Below are positions 10,380 to 21,329 of a stretch of 64,000 nucleotides of DNA, one piece after another. The translations under genes were made by a program, and so were the position numbers. Position 1 is the first letter of the stretch. Each line of letters begins with the position of its first letter. The stretch is taken from NCBI RefSeq assembly GCF_021347895.1, contig NC_067131.1:32211411-32275410 (forward strand). Reading direction: 5' to 3'. Origin of the DNA: Acanthochromis polyacanthus (lineage: Eukaryota > Chordata > Actinopteri > Pomacentridae). The notes beneath the pieces are model-generated. The model worked only from the letters and a program-made list of their open reading frames with translations. It did no database searches and had not been told where the DNA came from.

Positions 10380-11295
10380 CTGTCTTCAACCAAAATGGAA
10401 TGACGAGGAAGAGTGAGAATGAGAGGAGGAATACAAAGAGAAGGAGGTAGAGAAAGAGGTGGAGGTAGAGGCAGAGGAAGACCTGAAGCAGGAATACATG
10501 CTCTGAAAAGGAGAGGACCAAACTTGTCAAATGAAATTTGGGCAACATTAGTTGACCATGGTGTGAACCACAGACTGAGAGTTCAGTCAGATCTTAGCAG
10601 ATATACAGTGGCATCTGTGATCAGGACATTTCAACAAGAAAACAGGTAAAAACAAGTCTTTCTAGAAAAGCAATCAGCTACTTAGTATGTACCATATCAG
10701 CACTGTTCATACTGGTTCCTGACAGATTTCATAACAGGTTGTATTTCTTTCCACATAGGATTCAGGGGCAACAGCGACAAGAATTGAAAAGAATCAACTT
10801 TAAATGAAACAACTGCATCGAGGCCTGCTGAGAGGAATTCAGAGAGAATCAGACAGCTCTGTGATGCTACACACTGCACATCTAACCTAAATTTATTGTG
10901 AATTTGATCCATATTAAACTACACAATCTTGTCTTTCATTGTATTCCAGAGAGTTTTACAGATGGATGCTGAAGAAATCCCTCACCAGTTTATCTCCACT
11001 GATGAGGCAGGTTTTAACCTCACAGAATCAGGAAGGACAGGCAGAAACATCACTGGCCACAGGGCTATAATCAATGTCCCAGGGCAGTGTGGGGGTAACA
11101 TCACCCTCTGAGCTGCTATTACACAGAATGGAGTCCTCCTCCGTCATGACAATGTGGGCCCTGAGAGCACACCTCACATTCTGACATTTCTGGACTGACT
11201 GCACAACATCACAGTGAACCAAATACAGCAGATGCTATACATCGTCATCTGGGACGATGTGTCTTTCCCCCGCTCTGCACAGGTATCAACTGTAT
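10380..11295 (+). pseudogene. Degraded IS630-type (Tc1/mariner superfamily) transposase
   Basis: The first part (10413-10649) has an Arg/Gly-rich leader followed by SNEIWATLVDHGVNHRLRVQ and SRYTVASVIRTFQQENR, the helix-turn-helix region of vertebrate IS630-like transposases. The central region is lost. The second part (10937-11290) has the catalytic core: STDEAGFNLTESG, GHRAIINVPGQCGGNIT and, after stops, VIWDDVSFPRSAQV. These carry the first and second Asp of the DDE triad. The relic stops where the Tc1 at 11299 begins. The nonautonomous element at 59203-60120 appears to be the same lineage. Confidence 0.75.
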
Positions 11296-11550
11296 ATCTA
11301 CAGTACCTATCATAAGTATTCACCCCCTTTGATGTTTTATCCTTTTATTGCTTTCATAAATCAATCATGGTCAATAAAATTTGGCTTTTTTAACAAAAAA
11401 ATTATTGGAAAAAACTCTTTAATGTCAAAGTGAAAACAGATTTCTATAAAGTAATGTTAATGAAAGAAAATTATATAAATAAAATAATTGTTTGCATAAT
11501 TATTCCCCCCTTCAAGTCAGTATTTAGTAGATGCACCTTTGGCTGCAATC

Positions 11551-12783
11551 ATGTTTCAGTCAGGCTTCAGAGTGCATCATAGCACAGAAACAGCTCTAGT
11601 GAAAGTTACTAATGACCTTCTCATAGCATCAGATAATGGACTAGTCTCTATACTTGTTTTGTTAGATCTTAGTGCAGCGTTTGACACAATCGACCACAAT
11701 ATTTTATTACAGCGTCTAGAATATTCAATTGGCATTAAAGGAACAGCACTGGATTGGTTTAAATCCTACTTATCAGATAGGTTCCAGTTTGTGCATGTCA
11801 ACAATAACTCTTCTGAGCAGACTAAAGTTAATCACGGAGTTCCTCAGGGTTCTGTCTTAGGACCGATACTTTTCACATTATACATGCTTCCTTTAGGCAA
11901 TATTATTAGGAAGCATTGTATTAACTTCCATTGTTATGCAGATGACACACAATTGTATTTATCTATGAAGCCAGATGAAACTGATCAGTTAGCTAGACTG
12001 CAAGATTGTCTTAAGGACATTAAAACCTGGATGACTTTTAACTTCCTACTGCTAAATTCAGACAAAACTGAAGTCGTTGTATTTGGCCCCAAACATCTTA
12101 GAAACTCGCTTTCAAAGCAAATAGTTACTCTGGATGGCATCACATTGGCCTCCAGTACTACTGTGAGGAATCTTGGAGTTATTTTTGACCAGGACATGTC
12201 CTTTAACTCACACATAAAGCAAGTCTGTAGGACTTCCTTTTTTCACCTGCGTAATATTGTAAAAATCAGGAACATTCTGTCTCAGAGTGATGCAGAAAAA
12301 TTAGTTCATGCTTTTGTTACTTCCAGGCTTGACTATTGCAATTCCTTATTATCGGGTTGTCCAAATAGCTCTCTCAAACATCTACAGTTGATCCAAAACG
12401 CTGCTGCGAGAGTACTGACAGGAGTTAGCAAAAGAGATCATATTTCCCCTATACTTGCTTCTCTTCACTGGCTTCCTGTTAAATCCAGAATAGAATTTAA
12501 AATCCTTCTTCTGACATACAAAGCTCTTAATAACCAATCTCCATCATATCTTAAAGATCTGATAGTACCTTATTATCCTAGTAGAACTCTTCGCTCTCAA
12601 ACTGCAGGCTTACTTGTTGTTCCTAGAATTTCTAAAAGTAGAATGGGAGGCAGAGCCTTCAGTTATCAGGCGCCTCTCCTGTGGAACCTGCTCCCAGTTT
12701 GGGTTCGGGAGGCAGACACCCTCTCTATTTTTAAGACCAGGCTTAAAACGTTCCTTTTTGACAAATCTTATAGTTGGGGCTGA
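11551..12783 (+). CDS. L2 LINE ORF2 fragment: reverse transcriptase, uninterrupted to its stop
   Basis: About 410 codons are open from the truncation point to the natural stop. RT motifs in order are [20 protein letters not shown] (first catalytic Asp), [14 protein letters not shown] and [11 protein letters not shown] (YADD box). The family C-terminal module follows ([20 protein letters not shown], then LWNLLPVWV). The endonuclease domain and N-terminal RT are missing, so it cannot retrotranspose. The absence of stops implies a young insertion. An ATG lies upstream at 11539 but belongs to the disrupted Tc1 sequence, so the first codons of that frame are not LINE. Confidence 0.88.
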   Translation: MFQSGFRVHHSTETALVKVTNDLLIASDNGLVSILVLLDLSAAFDTIDHNILLQRLEYSIGIKGTALDWFKSYLSDRFQFVHVNNNSSEQTKVNHGVPQGSVLGPILFTLYMLPLGNIIRKHCINFHCYADDTQLYLSMKPDETDQLARLQDCLKDIKTWMTFNFLLLNSDKTEVVVFGPKHLRNSLSKQIVTLDGITLASSTTVRNLGVIFDQDMSFNSHIKQVCRTSFFHLRNIVKIRNILSQSDAEKLVHAFVTSRLDYCNSLLSGCPNSSLKHLQLIQNAAARVLTGVSKRDHISPILASLHWLPVKSRIEFKILLLTYKALNNQSPSYLKDLIVPYYPSRTLRSQTAGLLVVPRISKSRMGGRAFSYQAPLLWNLLPVWVREADTLSIFKTRLKTFLFDKSYSWG

Positions 12784-13606
12784 CTGGGTGACCCACAGGG
12801 GTTCGGCTTGTGTCTTCATTGTACAGCTGACCCCCTCTTGGACGTCCCTTCGTTCTGCCCCTAGTCATGCTGCTATAGGCCTAGGCTGCTGGGGGACTTT
12901 TCTTGACGCACTGAGCCCTTCTCTATCTACCTTTACATTTAATATGTATACCGTTATTGCAGTACATTCACTCTGTTTCCCCCTGTGCTATTTCTCCGAG
13001 TGTCCCTGGTCCCAGAGCTGGATGCTTCAGATCTGCGGTCGATGTTCCACCAGCTGGTCCAGTCTCCACCATGTCCACTGTGGGATGCTGCTACTGACCT
13101 TCCACCAGCCCTCTGCTTCCAATTCCCTTTTTCCACGAGTCAACTCTGCATCGCCTTCAATATACTGTTATGCTAACTTACATACTGTTTGAATTTTACT
13201 GCTAGCTATATAAGGAGTATGTTTAATGTCAGAGCCGTACATCATCAGAGTAAACTATGAGTCAGTTTTCAATGTTAGCTTATACTTTGTCTGTGTCACA
13301 TATCCTGTCATGCATGTATTCAAATGTGTGTTGTGTTTTCCTTGCTTTCTCACCCCTCCCTCTTCTCCCATCCCTCCCCCTTGCCCTCTTCTGTCCTTCT
13401 CAACCCGCCCGGCCAGCAGGCAGATGGGTCCCCCCTATTTGAGCCGGGTTCTGCTCGAGGTTTCTTCCCTGTTAAAAGGGTGTTTTTCCTTGCCACTGTC
13501 GCCTTTGGGCTTGCTCTGGGGGTCAGGCATATGGGTTCTGTAAAGCGTCTTGAGACGATTTGACTGTAATTGACGCTATATAAATAAAATTGAATTGAAT
13601 TGAATT
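11551..13606 (+). mobile_element. 5'-truncated L2-clade LINE with (TTGAA)n tail
   Basis: The element runs from a point inside the RT domain to a GAATT/TTGAA-repeat tail at 13588-13606. It is flanked by CAATCA on both sides: left at 11545-11550 before TGTTTCAG, right just after the tail. This is a 6-bp target duplication inside the Tc1 transposase. Its 3' UTR (12784-13587) contains the typical fish L2 end with CTGTAAAGCGTCTTGAGACG. Confidence 0.85.
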
Positions 13607-13646
13607 GAATCAATCACAGCAGTGAGTCTGTGTGGATAGGTCTCAG

Positions 13647-14628
13647 TCAGTCTGCACATCTGCCCACTGCAATTTTGCTCCATTCTTCTTTGTAAAACTG
13701 CTCAAGCTCTGTCAGGTTGTGCGGGTATCGGGCATGAACAGCCCTTTTCAAGTCCAGCCACAAATTCTCTATAGGATTGAGGTCTGGGCTTTGACTCGGC
13801 CACTCCAGAACATTTACCTGGTTCTTTTTTAACCATTCCTGTGTAGCTTTTGCAGTATGTTTTGGATCATTGTCTTGCTGGAAAATAAATCTTCTCCCAA
13901 GACGTAGTTCTCTTGCAGACTGAAAAAGATTGTCCCCCAGGATTTCAGTGTATTTTGCAGCATTCATTCTGCCCTCTATCTTTACAAGCCTTCCAGGTCC
14001 AGTAGCTGAGAAACATCCCCACAGCATGATGCTGCCACCACCATGCTGCACAGTGGGGATGGTGTGTTTTTGGTGATGTGCAGTGTTTGGTTTCCTCCAA
14101 ACATGACGTCTTGTCTGATGGCCAAAAAGCTCAATTTTGGTCTCATCAGACCAAAGAATCTTCTTCCACTTGACCATGGAGTCTTCCACGTGCTTTTTGT
14201 CAAACTCTAGTCCAGATCTAATATGACTTTTCTTCAACAGTGGCTTTCTCATTGCCACTCTCCCATAAAGCTTTGAGCGGTGAAGAACCCGGGCAGCAGT
14301 TGCTACATGCACAGTCTCTCCCATCTCAGCAGCTGAAGCTTGTAACTCCTTCAGAGTAGTTGTAGGGTCTTGGTGGCTTCTCTCACTAGTCTCCTACTTG
14401 TAGGTCACTCAGTTTACGAGGGCGGCCTGATCTAGGCAGATCCACACAAGTGCCATATTCCTTCCATTTCTTGATAATTGATTTCACTGAACTCCGGGGG
14501 ATGTTCAGTGCCTTGGAAATGTTTTTGTAACCATCCCCTGAATTGTACTTCTCAATAACCCTTTCCCTGAGTTGCTTAGAGTGTTCTTCTGTCTTCATGG
14601 TGGAATGGTAGCCAGGAATACTGATCAA
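13647..14628 (-). pseudogene. Tc1-type transposase, frameshifted and interrupted
   Basis: The N-terminal half (14598-14386) has the paired HTH: QLRERVIEKYNSGDGYKNIS and SSVKSIIKKWKEYG, then the GRPRKLS linker. A frameshift near 14385-14325 separates it from the catalytic half (14324-13647). That half carries KILWSDETKIELFG (first Asp), HGGGSIMLWGCFSATG, FQQDNDPKHTAK (second Asp) and SPDLNPIENLW (Glu). A second frameshift at about 13640 precedes the L2 insertion, which removes the last codons of the usual roughly 340. All three catalytic residues are present, but the gene is dead. Confidence 0.85.
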
Positions 14629-14995
14629 CCACTCTCTGGACCCTTCAGACAGCTGTTTTACAACTCAATCACTTCAAACACACCCACACCACTCAGGTGA
14701 TCTTCATTTCACTGATTGTGAGACTATTGGCAACAATTTGATGGACCTCTATTGAATTAGACCATTAAATTAAAAAGGGGGTGAATAATTATGCAAACAA
14801 TTATTTTTATTTATATAATTGTCTTTCATTAACATTACTTAATAGAAATCTGTTTTCACTTTGACATTAAAGAGTTTTTTCCAATAAATTTTTTGTTAAG
14901 AGAGCTAAATTTTATTGACCATGATTGATTTATGAAAGCAATAAAAGGGTAAAACATCAAAGGGGGTGAATACTTATGATAGGTACGATATATAT

Positions 14996-16631
14996 ATGAA
15001 CATACATACGGAAAGTATTCAGACCCCTTGAAATGTTTCACTCTGTGTCATTGCAGCCATTTGCCAAAATCAAAACAGTTCATTTTATTTCTCATGAATG
15101 TACACTCAGAACCCCATCTTGACAGAAAAAAAAAAACAGAAATTTAGAAATTTTTGGAAATGTATTAAAAAAGAAAAACTGAAATATCTCATGGTCAGAA
15201 GTATTCAGAGCCTTTGCAGCGACATTCATATTTAACTCACATGCTGTCCATTTCTTCTGATCCTCCTCCAGATGGTTCTGCTTCTTTATTGGAGTCCAGC
15301 TGTGTTTAATTAAACTGATTGGACTTGATTAGGAAAGGCACACACCTGTCTAGATAAGACCTTACAGCTCACAGTGCATGTCAGAGCAAATGAGAATCAT
15401 GAGGTGGAAGGAACTGCCCAAGGAGCTCAGAGACAGAATTGTGGCAAGGCACAGATCTGGACAAGGTTACAAAAGAATTTCTGCAGCACTCAAGGTTCCT
15501 CAGAGCACAGTGGCCTCCATAATCCTCAAATGGAAGAAGTTTGGGACGACCACAACTCTTCCTAGACCTGGCCGTCCAGCCAAACTGAGCAATGGTGGGA
15601 GAAGAGCCTTGGTGAGAGAGGTAAAGAAGAACCCAAAGATCACTGTGGCTGAGCTCCAGAGATGCAGTCAGGAGATAGGAGAAAGTTCCACAAAGTCAAC
15701 TATCACTGCAGCCCTCCACCAGTCGGGGCTTTATGGCAGAGTGGCCCGACGGAAGCCTCTCCTCAGTGCAAGACACATGAAAGCATAGAGTTTGAAAAAA
15801 CACATGAAGGACTCCCAGACTATGAGAAATAAGATTCTCTGGTCTGATGAGACCAAGATTGAACTTTTTGGTGTTAATTCTAAGCGGTATGTGTGGAGAA
15901 AAGCAGGCACTGCTCATCACCTGCCCAATACAATCCCTACAGTGAAACATGGTGGTGGGAGCATCATGTTGGGGGGGGGGTGTTTTTCAGCTGCAGGGAC
16001 AGGACGACTGGTTGCAATTGAAGGAAGGATGAATGCGGCCAAGTACAGAGATATCCTGGAGGAAAACCTCTTCCAGAGTGCTCAGGACCTCAGACTGGGC
16101 CGAAGGTTCACCTTTCAACAGGACAATGACCCTAAGCACACAGCTAAAATAACAAAGGAGTGGCTTCACAACAACTCTGTGACCGTTCTTGACTGGCCCA
16201 GCCAGAGCCCTGACCTAAACCCAATGGAGCATCTCTGGAGAGACCTCAGAATGTCTGTCCACCAACGTTCACCATCCAACCTGACAGAACTGGAGAGGAT
16301 CTGCAAGGAAGAATGGCAGAGGATCCCCAAATCCAGGTGTGAAAAACTTGTTGTGTCATTCCCAAGAAGACTCATGGCTGTACGAGCTGAAAAGGAGCTT
16401 CTACTAAATACTGAGCAAAGGCTCTGAATACTTCTGACCATGTGATATTTCAGTTTTTCTTTTTTAATACATTTGCAAAAAATTCTACATTTCTGTTTTT
16501 TTCTGTCAAGATGGGGTGCTGAGTGTACATTAATGAGAAATAAAACGAACTTTTTTGATTTTGGAAAATGGCTGCAATGACACAGAGAGAAACATTTCAA
16601 GGGGTCTGAATACTTTCAGTACCCACTGTAT
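14996..16631 (+). mobile_element. Near-complete Tc1-type element
   Basis: Inverted ends carry GAAAGTATTCAGACCCCTTG at 15012-15031 and its inverse CAAGGGGTCTGAATACTTTC at 16599-16618. The inner parts of the repeats ('cagttcattttatttctcat', 'cccatcttgacag') also match in inverse. The element abuts the end of the previous Tc1. It is about 1.64 kb, normal for the family, with the transposase on the plus strand. Confidence 0.88.
15378..16427 (+). pseudogene. Tc1-type transposase with one nonsense codon
   Basis: A single frame of about 349 codons is broken only by TAG at 15786-15788 (after RHMKA). The N-terminal HTH (ELPKELRDRIVARHRSGQGY) and PRPGRPAKLS hook are intact. The catalytic half has NKILWSDETKIELFG, FQQDNDPKHTAK and SPDLNPMEHLW, so the DD34E residues are kept. 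The usual MLWGCF box reads MLGGGCF inside a G-run, with one extra residue and the Trp lost. Apart from these it is full length. Confidence 0.88.
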
Positions 16632-16639
16632 ATACACAC

Positions 16640-17635
16640 ACACGTATGTTTTTAGTTCTGAACACGTTTTCTCTGGTTGATGTCATTCTGTGTCATGGTG
16701 CCAGAAGACGTCTGAGTTCTCTCCTTCTTCATGTTCTGGTTCCTTAGAGCTGCAGGACTTTAGAACTTCAGTGAAGGAGGAGGAGACAGGAGAAACCGTT
16801 CCCACACACTGCCTGGAGTTTAGAAGATCAATAACCGAGAACTGGCTTTAGGTCTCAGAAGGTCTAAAGATGTTGAACACTGTGCAGATCCTCAGTCATC
16901 AGGTAATCTGAAGAGCTTCACAAACAGCAGCAGGACTCAGGTGGTTGAGATGTTGGACCTGAGATGAGGAGAAGGGTTAGCTGGACGCTGTCCGAGCTTC
17001 AGGTACCAGAGGCTTCCTGATGGAATGACTGATGGCTTTCTGTCTTTATGGACAAACAGAGTGTGTGTGAATCATTTCTCTTGCAGCTCCTCTGGCGTTT
17101 TGTCATTGTTTTAAATGAGTGCTGGTCACACACACTCGAACACACACACGGTGTTAGTGAGGGGTGAAATTGAGTTGTTTGTCTGGAGACTGAGAGGAAA
17201 GAAAACCAGAGAGAGGCTGAGCTATAACCCTCCATTTTCTCCTATTATCCTCCATCTTTCCATCTTTCTGTTGTCATGTTGTGATGATGAAAGCTGTTTA
17301 ATGAGCTGCAGTCGGCACGACGACGCAAAACACACTATTATTCCCCCTCTGAACCCCCAGCTGTCAGCGACTGTGATTGGTTAAAGTGTTTCCTAAAACA
17401 CAATTATCTCCCTTTTCTCCTTTTATTGTCACCATGGAAACACAACAGTTTCCAGCTCATCGCAGTATCACCAGTGGTTTCTGTGGTGATGCATCCAAGA
17501 ACATAAATTGTTAACATTTCCTGTATTAAAAGTACAGGCGCCACAGTAATCAGATTACTTCTGTCTCTGGTATCAGATTACAAACAGATTCTATATTAAA
17601 TTCAGGCTCCACAGCAGGAACCTGGTGGAACTAAG
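16640..17635. other. No gene recognised
   Basis: Unique-looking sequence. A few SINE- or intron-like pieces but no motif I can place. Confidence 0.4.
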
Positions 17636-17639
17636 GTGA

Positions 17640-18190
17640 GGTTCTTTGGTTTCTCCTTCAGTCCTGAGCATGGAGGAGACCAGAGTCCACTCGTTTCTGC
17701 TCACATCTTCTCACATTCTTGTGTGTTCTTCAGCTGCTCTTTGCTGGAGGGGTTGTGTTGCTCTACCTTTCTCACACTGTCCAGGTCCTGGTTCCACTTG
17801 GTTCTAGTGGAGAAGCTCTGGTCTGATGTTGTTCTTTGGATGTTCTCCTGCTGGAATGTTCCTGTTCTTTATCTGGTCACCCAGTATTCTGGTTCCACCT
17901 CAGACCTTCATCTAGAAATGTCTTCAACACCTTCTGACCTCATGCAGCCCCAGATCATCACACTCCCACCTCCATGCATCACTGTCAGGACCATGCATCC
18001 ACTGTGGTAGTCCTGGTCAGGTTCTCACCAAACATCTGGACTCCATCTGAGCCCAACTCATTGATCTTCATCTGACCAGAGAATGTTCTCCAGCATCCAT
18101 CAGGCTTCTTCTCATGTTCTTCAGAAAACTTTCATCTGGAGGTTTAGTTCTGAGCAGCAGCCAGGTTTAGTTCTGGTCCTCCGTCCATAG
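17640..18190 (-). pseudogene. Heavily decayed Tc1/mariner-type transposase
   Basis: Minus-strand blocks in several frames match Tc1 landmarks. ENILWSDED near 18085 equals KILWSDETK. MHGGGSVMIWGCMRSEG near 17975-17930 equals HGGGSxMxWGCFSxxG. The downstream part (17930-17640) has the expected length of the second catalytic half but is too eroded to read. This is a different and older family than the intact Tc1 copies. Confidence 0.6.
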
Positions 18191-18258
18191 AGGTTGATGT
18201 TCTGAAGGTTCCTTCACACTGTCTGAGCTTCACACTAACTCTGGTTTCCATGGAGAAC

Positions 18259-18640
18259 CAACCCGGTCTCACAAGGATTCGTGAAACTGTCACGTAAATT
18301 AATCTATGGTTTCGTGTACACCAACACGATTTTCTCATGTTTTTCGTGTTGCTCACAACGAAATTCAAACCAATGTATTTCAAGCGGAGGATATTTCGTG
18401 CCACTCAGAACGTATTTCAAACTACTGCAACTACGGGTTTGATTTTGTTTTCATATCTGAATCTTAATCACACCTGAATAGAATGTTTAAATAATCAAAT
18501 ATTCCTCGTGTGTCATGTTTCTCCTCAGTCAGATTTAAGCGAGTTAGGGCATTTTGAATGGATAATTATATTTTTAATGTAAAAGCGTTGCGAATCCAAC
18601 GCTATATTTTGCATTACATCGTCCCATATTTATAATGTAA
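18259..18640. mobile_element. Partial copy of the CAACCCGGTCTCAC MITE family
   Basis: It begins CAACCCGGTCTCACAAGGAT and shares GGATTCGTGAAACTGTCACG with the complete element at 50090-50638. It also shares the internal segment GAATCCAACGCTATATTTTG at 18592-18611 with the same element (50292-50311). The right end is not seen: a second MITE starts at about 18645. Confidence 0.75.
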
Positions 18641-18644
18641 TGCA

Positions 18645-19160
18645 GGGGTCGGCAATTAGATGTGGCTTCGGGCCAAAATTTGTGTAAACATCATTCGGTC
18701 GTTTGACCGAAGGGCTGGTGTGGTGGTATTTATTAAATAATTTTGTTTACTGGGTATCTGATGCCCGTATAGCTCAGTGGGTTAAGCAGGCGACTCATGG
18801 ACAGGAGCTGGTCTCTGATACGGCTGCCTGGGTTCGGTTCTGGTCTGCAGCCCTTTGCTGCATGTCTTCCCCTATTTTTCTCCCCTTTTCCTGTCATTCT
18901 TCACTACGACTATCACAATAAAAAGGCAAAAATAATAATAATTTTGTTTATTTGTCCATATGCGGCCGAATGGGATGAGCGTCCAACCATTCATCAGCCC
19001 TGTACAGGCACACAGGTCCACATGCGTGCCTGCATTTCAAGATGGATTTCAAATGTCAACACATAGTCCACCACATAGTGGGTGGAAAGAAGCATATATA
19101 AGTGTAAGCAATTTAGATTCTGACTTTGTTATATATAATATTATTTTCTGACATCTTTTT
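18645..19160. mobile_element. hAT-like MITE fragment carrying a SINE
   Basis: CAGGGGTCGGCAATTAGATG is a typical left end of a hAT nonautonomous element (CAGGGGTCGGCAA). The inner part is interrupted by a SINE at 18750-18936. I cannot find the matching right end, so the right limit is a guess. Confidence 0.4.
18750..18936 (+). mobile_element. tRNA-derived SINE with 14-bp target duplication
   Basis: The head carries an A box (TATAGCTCAGTGGGTTAAGC) and a B-box-like GGTTCGGTTCT about 55 bp downstream, the internal Pol III promoter of a tRNA-derived SINE. The body has CTGCATGTCTTCCCC, common in teleost SINEs, and the tail is A-rich (AATAAAAAGGCAAAAATAAT). The 14-bp direct repeat AATAATTTTGTTTA flanks it exactly at 18736-18749 and 18937-18950. 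Confidence 0.9.
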
Positions 19161-19165
19161 TAATA

Positions 19166-20800
19166 TACAGTTCCTTGTGAAAGTATTTGGCCCCCTTGAA
19201 CTTTTCAACCTTTCGCCACATTTCAGGCTTCAAACATAAAGATATAAAATTTTAATTTTTTGTCAAGAATCAACAACAATTAGGACACAATCGTGAAGTG
19301 GAACGAAATTTATTGGATATTTTATACTTTTTTAACAAATAAAAAACTGAAAAGTGGGGCGTGCAATATTATTGGGCCCCTTTACTTTCAGTGCAGCAAA
19401 CTCACTCCAGAAGTTTAGTGAGGATCTCTGAATGATCCAATGTTGTCCTAAATGACTGATGATGATAAATAGAATCCACCTGTGTGTAATCAAGTCTCCG
19501 TATAAATGCACCTGCTCTGTGATAGTCTCAGGGTTCTGTTTAAAGTGCAGAGAGCATCATGAAGACCAAGGAACACACCAGGCAGGTCCCAGATACTGTT
19601 GTGGAGAAGTTTAAAGCCGGATTAGGATACAAAAAGATTTCCCAAGCTTTAAACATCTCAAGGAGCACTGTGCAAGCAATCATATTGAAATGGAAGGAGT
19701 ATCAGACCACTGCAAATCTACCAAGACCCGGCCGTCCCTCTAAACTTTCACCTCCAACAAGGAGAAGACTGATCAGAGATGCAGCCAAGAGGCCCATGAT
19801 CACTCTGGATGAACTGCAGAGATCTACAGCTGAGGTGGGAGAGTCTGTCCATAGGACAACAATCAGTCGTACACTGCACAAATCTGGCCTTTATGGAAGA
19901 GTGGCAAGAAGAAAGCCATTTCTCAAAGACATCCATAAAAAGTCTGGTTTGAAGTTTGCCACAAACCACCTGGGAGACACAGCAAACATGTGGAAGAAGG
20001 TGCTCTGGTCAGATGGAACCAAAATCCAACTTTTTGGCCACAATGCAAAACCATATGTTTGGCGTAAAAGCAACACAGCTCATCACCCTGAACACACCAT
20101 CCCCACTGTCAAACATGGTGGTGGCAGCCTCATGGTTTGGGCCTGCTTTTCTTCAGCAGGGACAGGGAAGATGGTTCAAATTGATGGGAAGATGAATGGA
20201 GCCAAATACAGGAGCATTCTGGAAGAAAACCTGTTGGAGTCTGCAAAAGACCTGAGACTGGGACGGAGATTTATCTTCCAACAGGACAATGATCCAAAAC
20301 ATAAAGCCAAATCTACAATGGAATGGTTCACAAATAAACGTATCCAGGTGTTAGAATGGCCAAGTCAAAGTCCAGACCTGAATCCAATCCAGAATCTGTG
20401 GGCAGAGCTGAAGACTGCTGTTCACAAACGCTCTCCATCCAACCTCACTGAGCTCCAGCTGTTTTGCAAGGAAGAATGGGCAAGAATTTCAGTCTCTGGA
20501 TGTGCAAAACTGATAGAGACATACCCCAAGCGACTTGCAGCTGTAATTGCAGCAAAAGGTGGCGCTACAAAGTATTAGTGCAAGGGGCCGAATAATATTG
20601 CACACCCCACTTTTCAGGTTTTTATTTGTTAAAAAAGTTTAAAATATCCAATAAATTTCGTTCCACTTCACGATTGTGTCCCACTTGTTGTTGATTCTTG
20701 ACAAAAAATTAAAATTTTATATCTTTATGTTTGAAGCCTGAAATGTGGCGAAAGGTTGAAAAGTTCAAGGGGGCCGAATACTTTCACAAGGCACTGTGTA
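19166..20800 (+). mobile_element. Full-length Tc1-type element
   Basis: Inverted repeats of about 220 bp: the left one starts TACAGTTCCTTGTGAAAGTA and the right one is its inverse ending CACTGTGTA, with TA at both edges. Both carry 'cacaatcgtgaagtggaacg' and its inverse. Length is 1635 bp. A second copy of the same family, interrupted and truncated, is at 34637-36440. Confidence 0.93.
19559..20578 (+). CDS. Full-length Tc1-type transposase, catalytic Glu replaced by Gln
   Basis: An uninterrupted 339-codon frame from ATG to TAG, the normal length for Tc1 transposases. Residues 1-110 hold the two HTH motifs (VVEKFKAGLGYKKISQALNI) and the PRPGRPSKLSP hook. The catalytic core has VLWSDGTKIQLFG (first Asp), VKHGGGSLMVWACFSSAG, FQQDNDPKHKAK (second Asp) and SPDLNPIQNLW. 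The third catalytic residue, 34 residues after the second Asp, should be Glu (NPIEN in the copy at 13647-14628) but is Gln. WSDG for WSDE is a further change. The ORF is intact but the enzyme is expected to be inactive in cleavage, though it may still bind the inverted repeats. No RNA or expression evidence is visible. Confidence 0.93.
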   Translation: MKTKEHTRQVPDTVVEKFKAGLGYKKISQALNISRSTVQAIILKWKEYQTTANLPRPGRPSKLSPPTRRRLIRDAAKRPMITLDELQRSTAEVGESVHRTTISRTLHKSGLYGRVARRKPFLKDIHKKSGLKFATNHLGDTANMWKKVLWSDGTKIQLFGHNAKPYVWRKSNTAHHPEHTIPTVKHGGGSLMVWACFSSAGTGKMVQIDGKMNGAKYRSILEENLLESAKDLRLGRRFIFQQDNDPKHKAKSTMEWFTNKRIQVLEWPSQSPDLNPIQNLWAELKTAVHKRSPSNLTELQLFCKEEWARISVSGCAKLIETYPKRLAAVIAAKGGATKY

Positions 20801-20870
20801 TATATATGAATTATATTGATAGTCTATATGTGATTTATATAATAATTTTCTCTGATATATAACTTTTATC

Positions 20871-20874
<4 letters not shown>

Positions 20875-20926
<52 letters not shown>
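20875..20926. repeat. (TA)n microsatellite
   Basis: An almost pure TA run of about 52 bp next to the right end of the Tc1 element. Confidence 0.95.
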
Positions 20927-20929
<3 letters not shown>

Positions 20930-21329
20930 AATAATGTTGATACTCCAGCTATGATTTATATCACATCTATCTATTGTTTTATATAAAAATATGTGTTCAT
21001 TAGTCAGTATTTTGTTTATATAGCATAATAATATATTGTCTCTTCAAATTATTAAAATAATTGACTTTGCTGCCATTATCTGCTTCTCTAACATATATTA
21101 GTGTGTGTGTGTTTACAGTGTTTGCAAAATACCTGTCTACAGTCGAGCTTAATATCAGAATATTCTATTACTGTTAATCCCACTATGAATATTAAAATAC
21201 GCTGAACCATTTGTCCTGTATCATAGCTCCATGTATGACGTTTGCAGCAAAATAATAAACATAAAAAATGCGTGAAAATCAGTTTAATATTCAGAGTTAA
21301 GATGGATTAAATGCGCTGTCAAACAGCGC

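Larger units (their letters stand above)
11299..14990 (-). mobile_element. Tc1-type element split by an L2 LINE
   Basis: Terminal inverted repeats of about 210 bp begin TACAGTACCTATCATAAGTA at 11299 and end as the inverse near 14990 with TA at both edges. Each also contains the inner motif TTTGCATAATTATTC. The transposase gene is on the minus strand at 13611-14628. A 2.06-kb L2 LINE sits in the 3' end of that gene. The element itself landed at the truncated end of the IS630-type relic and abuts a second Tc1 on its right. Confidence 0.88.

Noticed and set aside
10201..10548. Minus-strand frame with hydrophobic, membrane-like sequence
   Set aside because: It is the antisense of the Arg/Gly-rich leader of the IS630-type transposase on the plus strand.
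13226..13563. Small open frames after the L2 stop codon
   Set aside because: They lie in the L2 3' UTR, which ends in the family's conserved tail. No domain and no conservation expected.
18763..18840. A tRNA gene
   Set aside because: A and B boxes are present, but no cloverleaf acceptor stem closes. The sequence continues into a SINE body with A-rich tail and target duplication.
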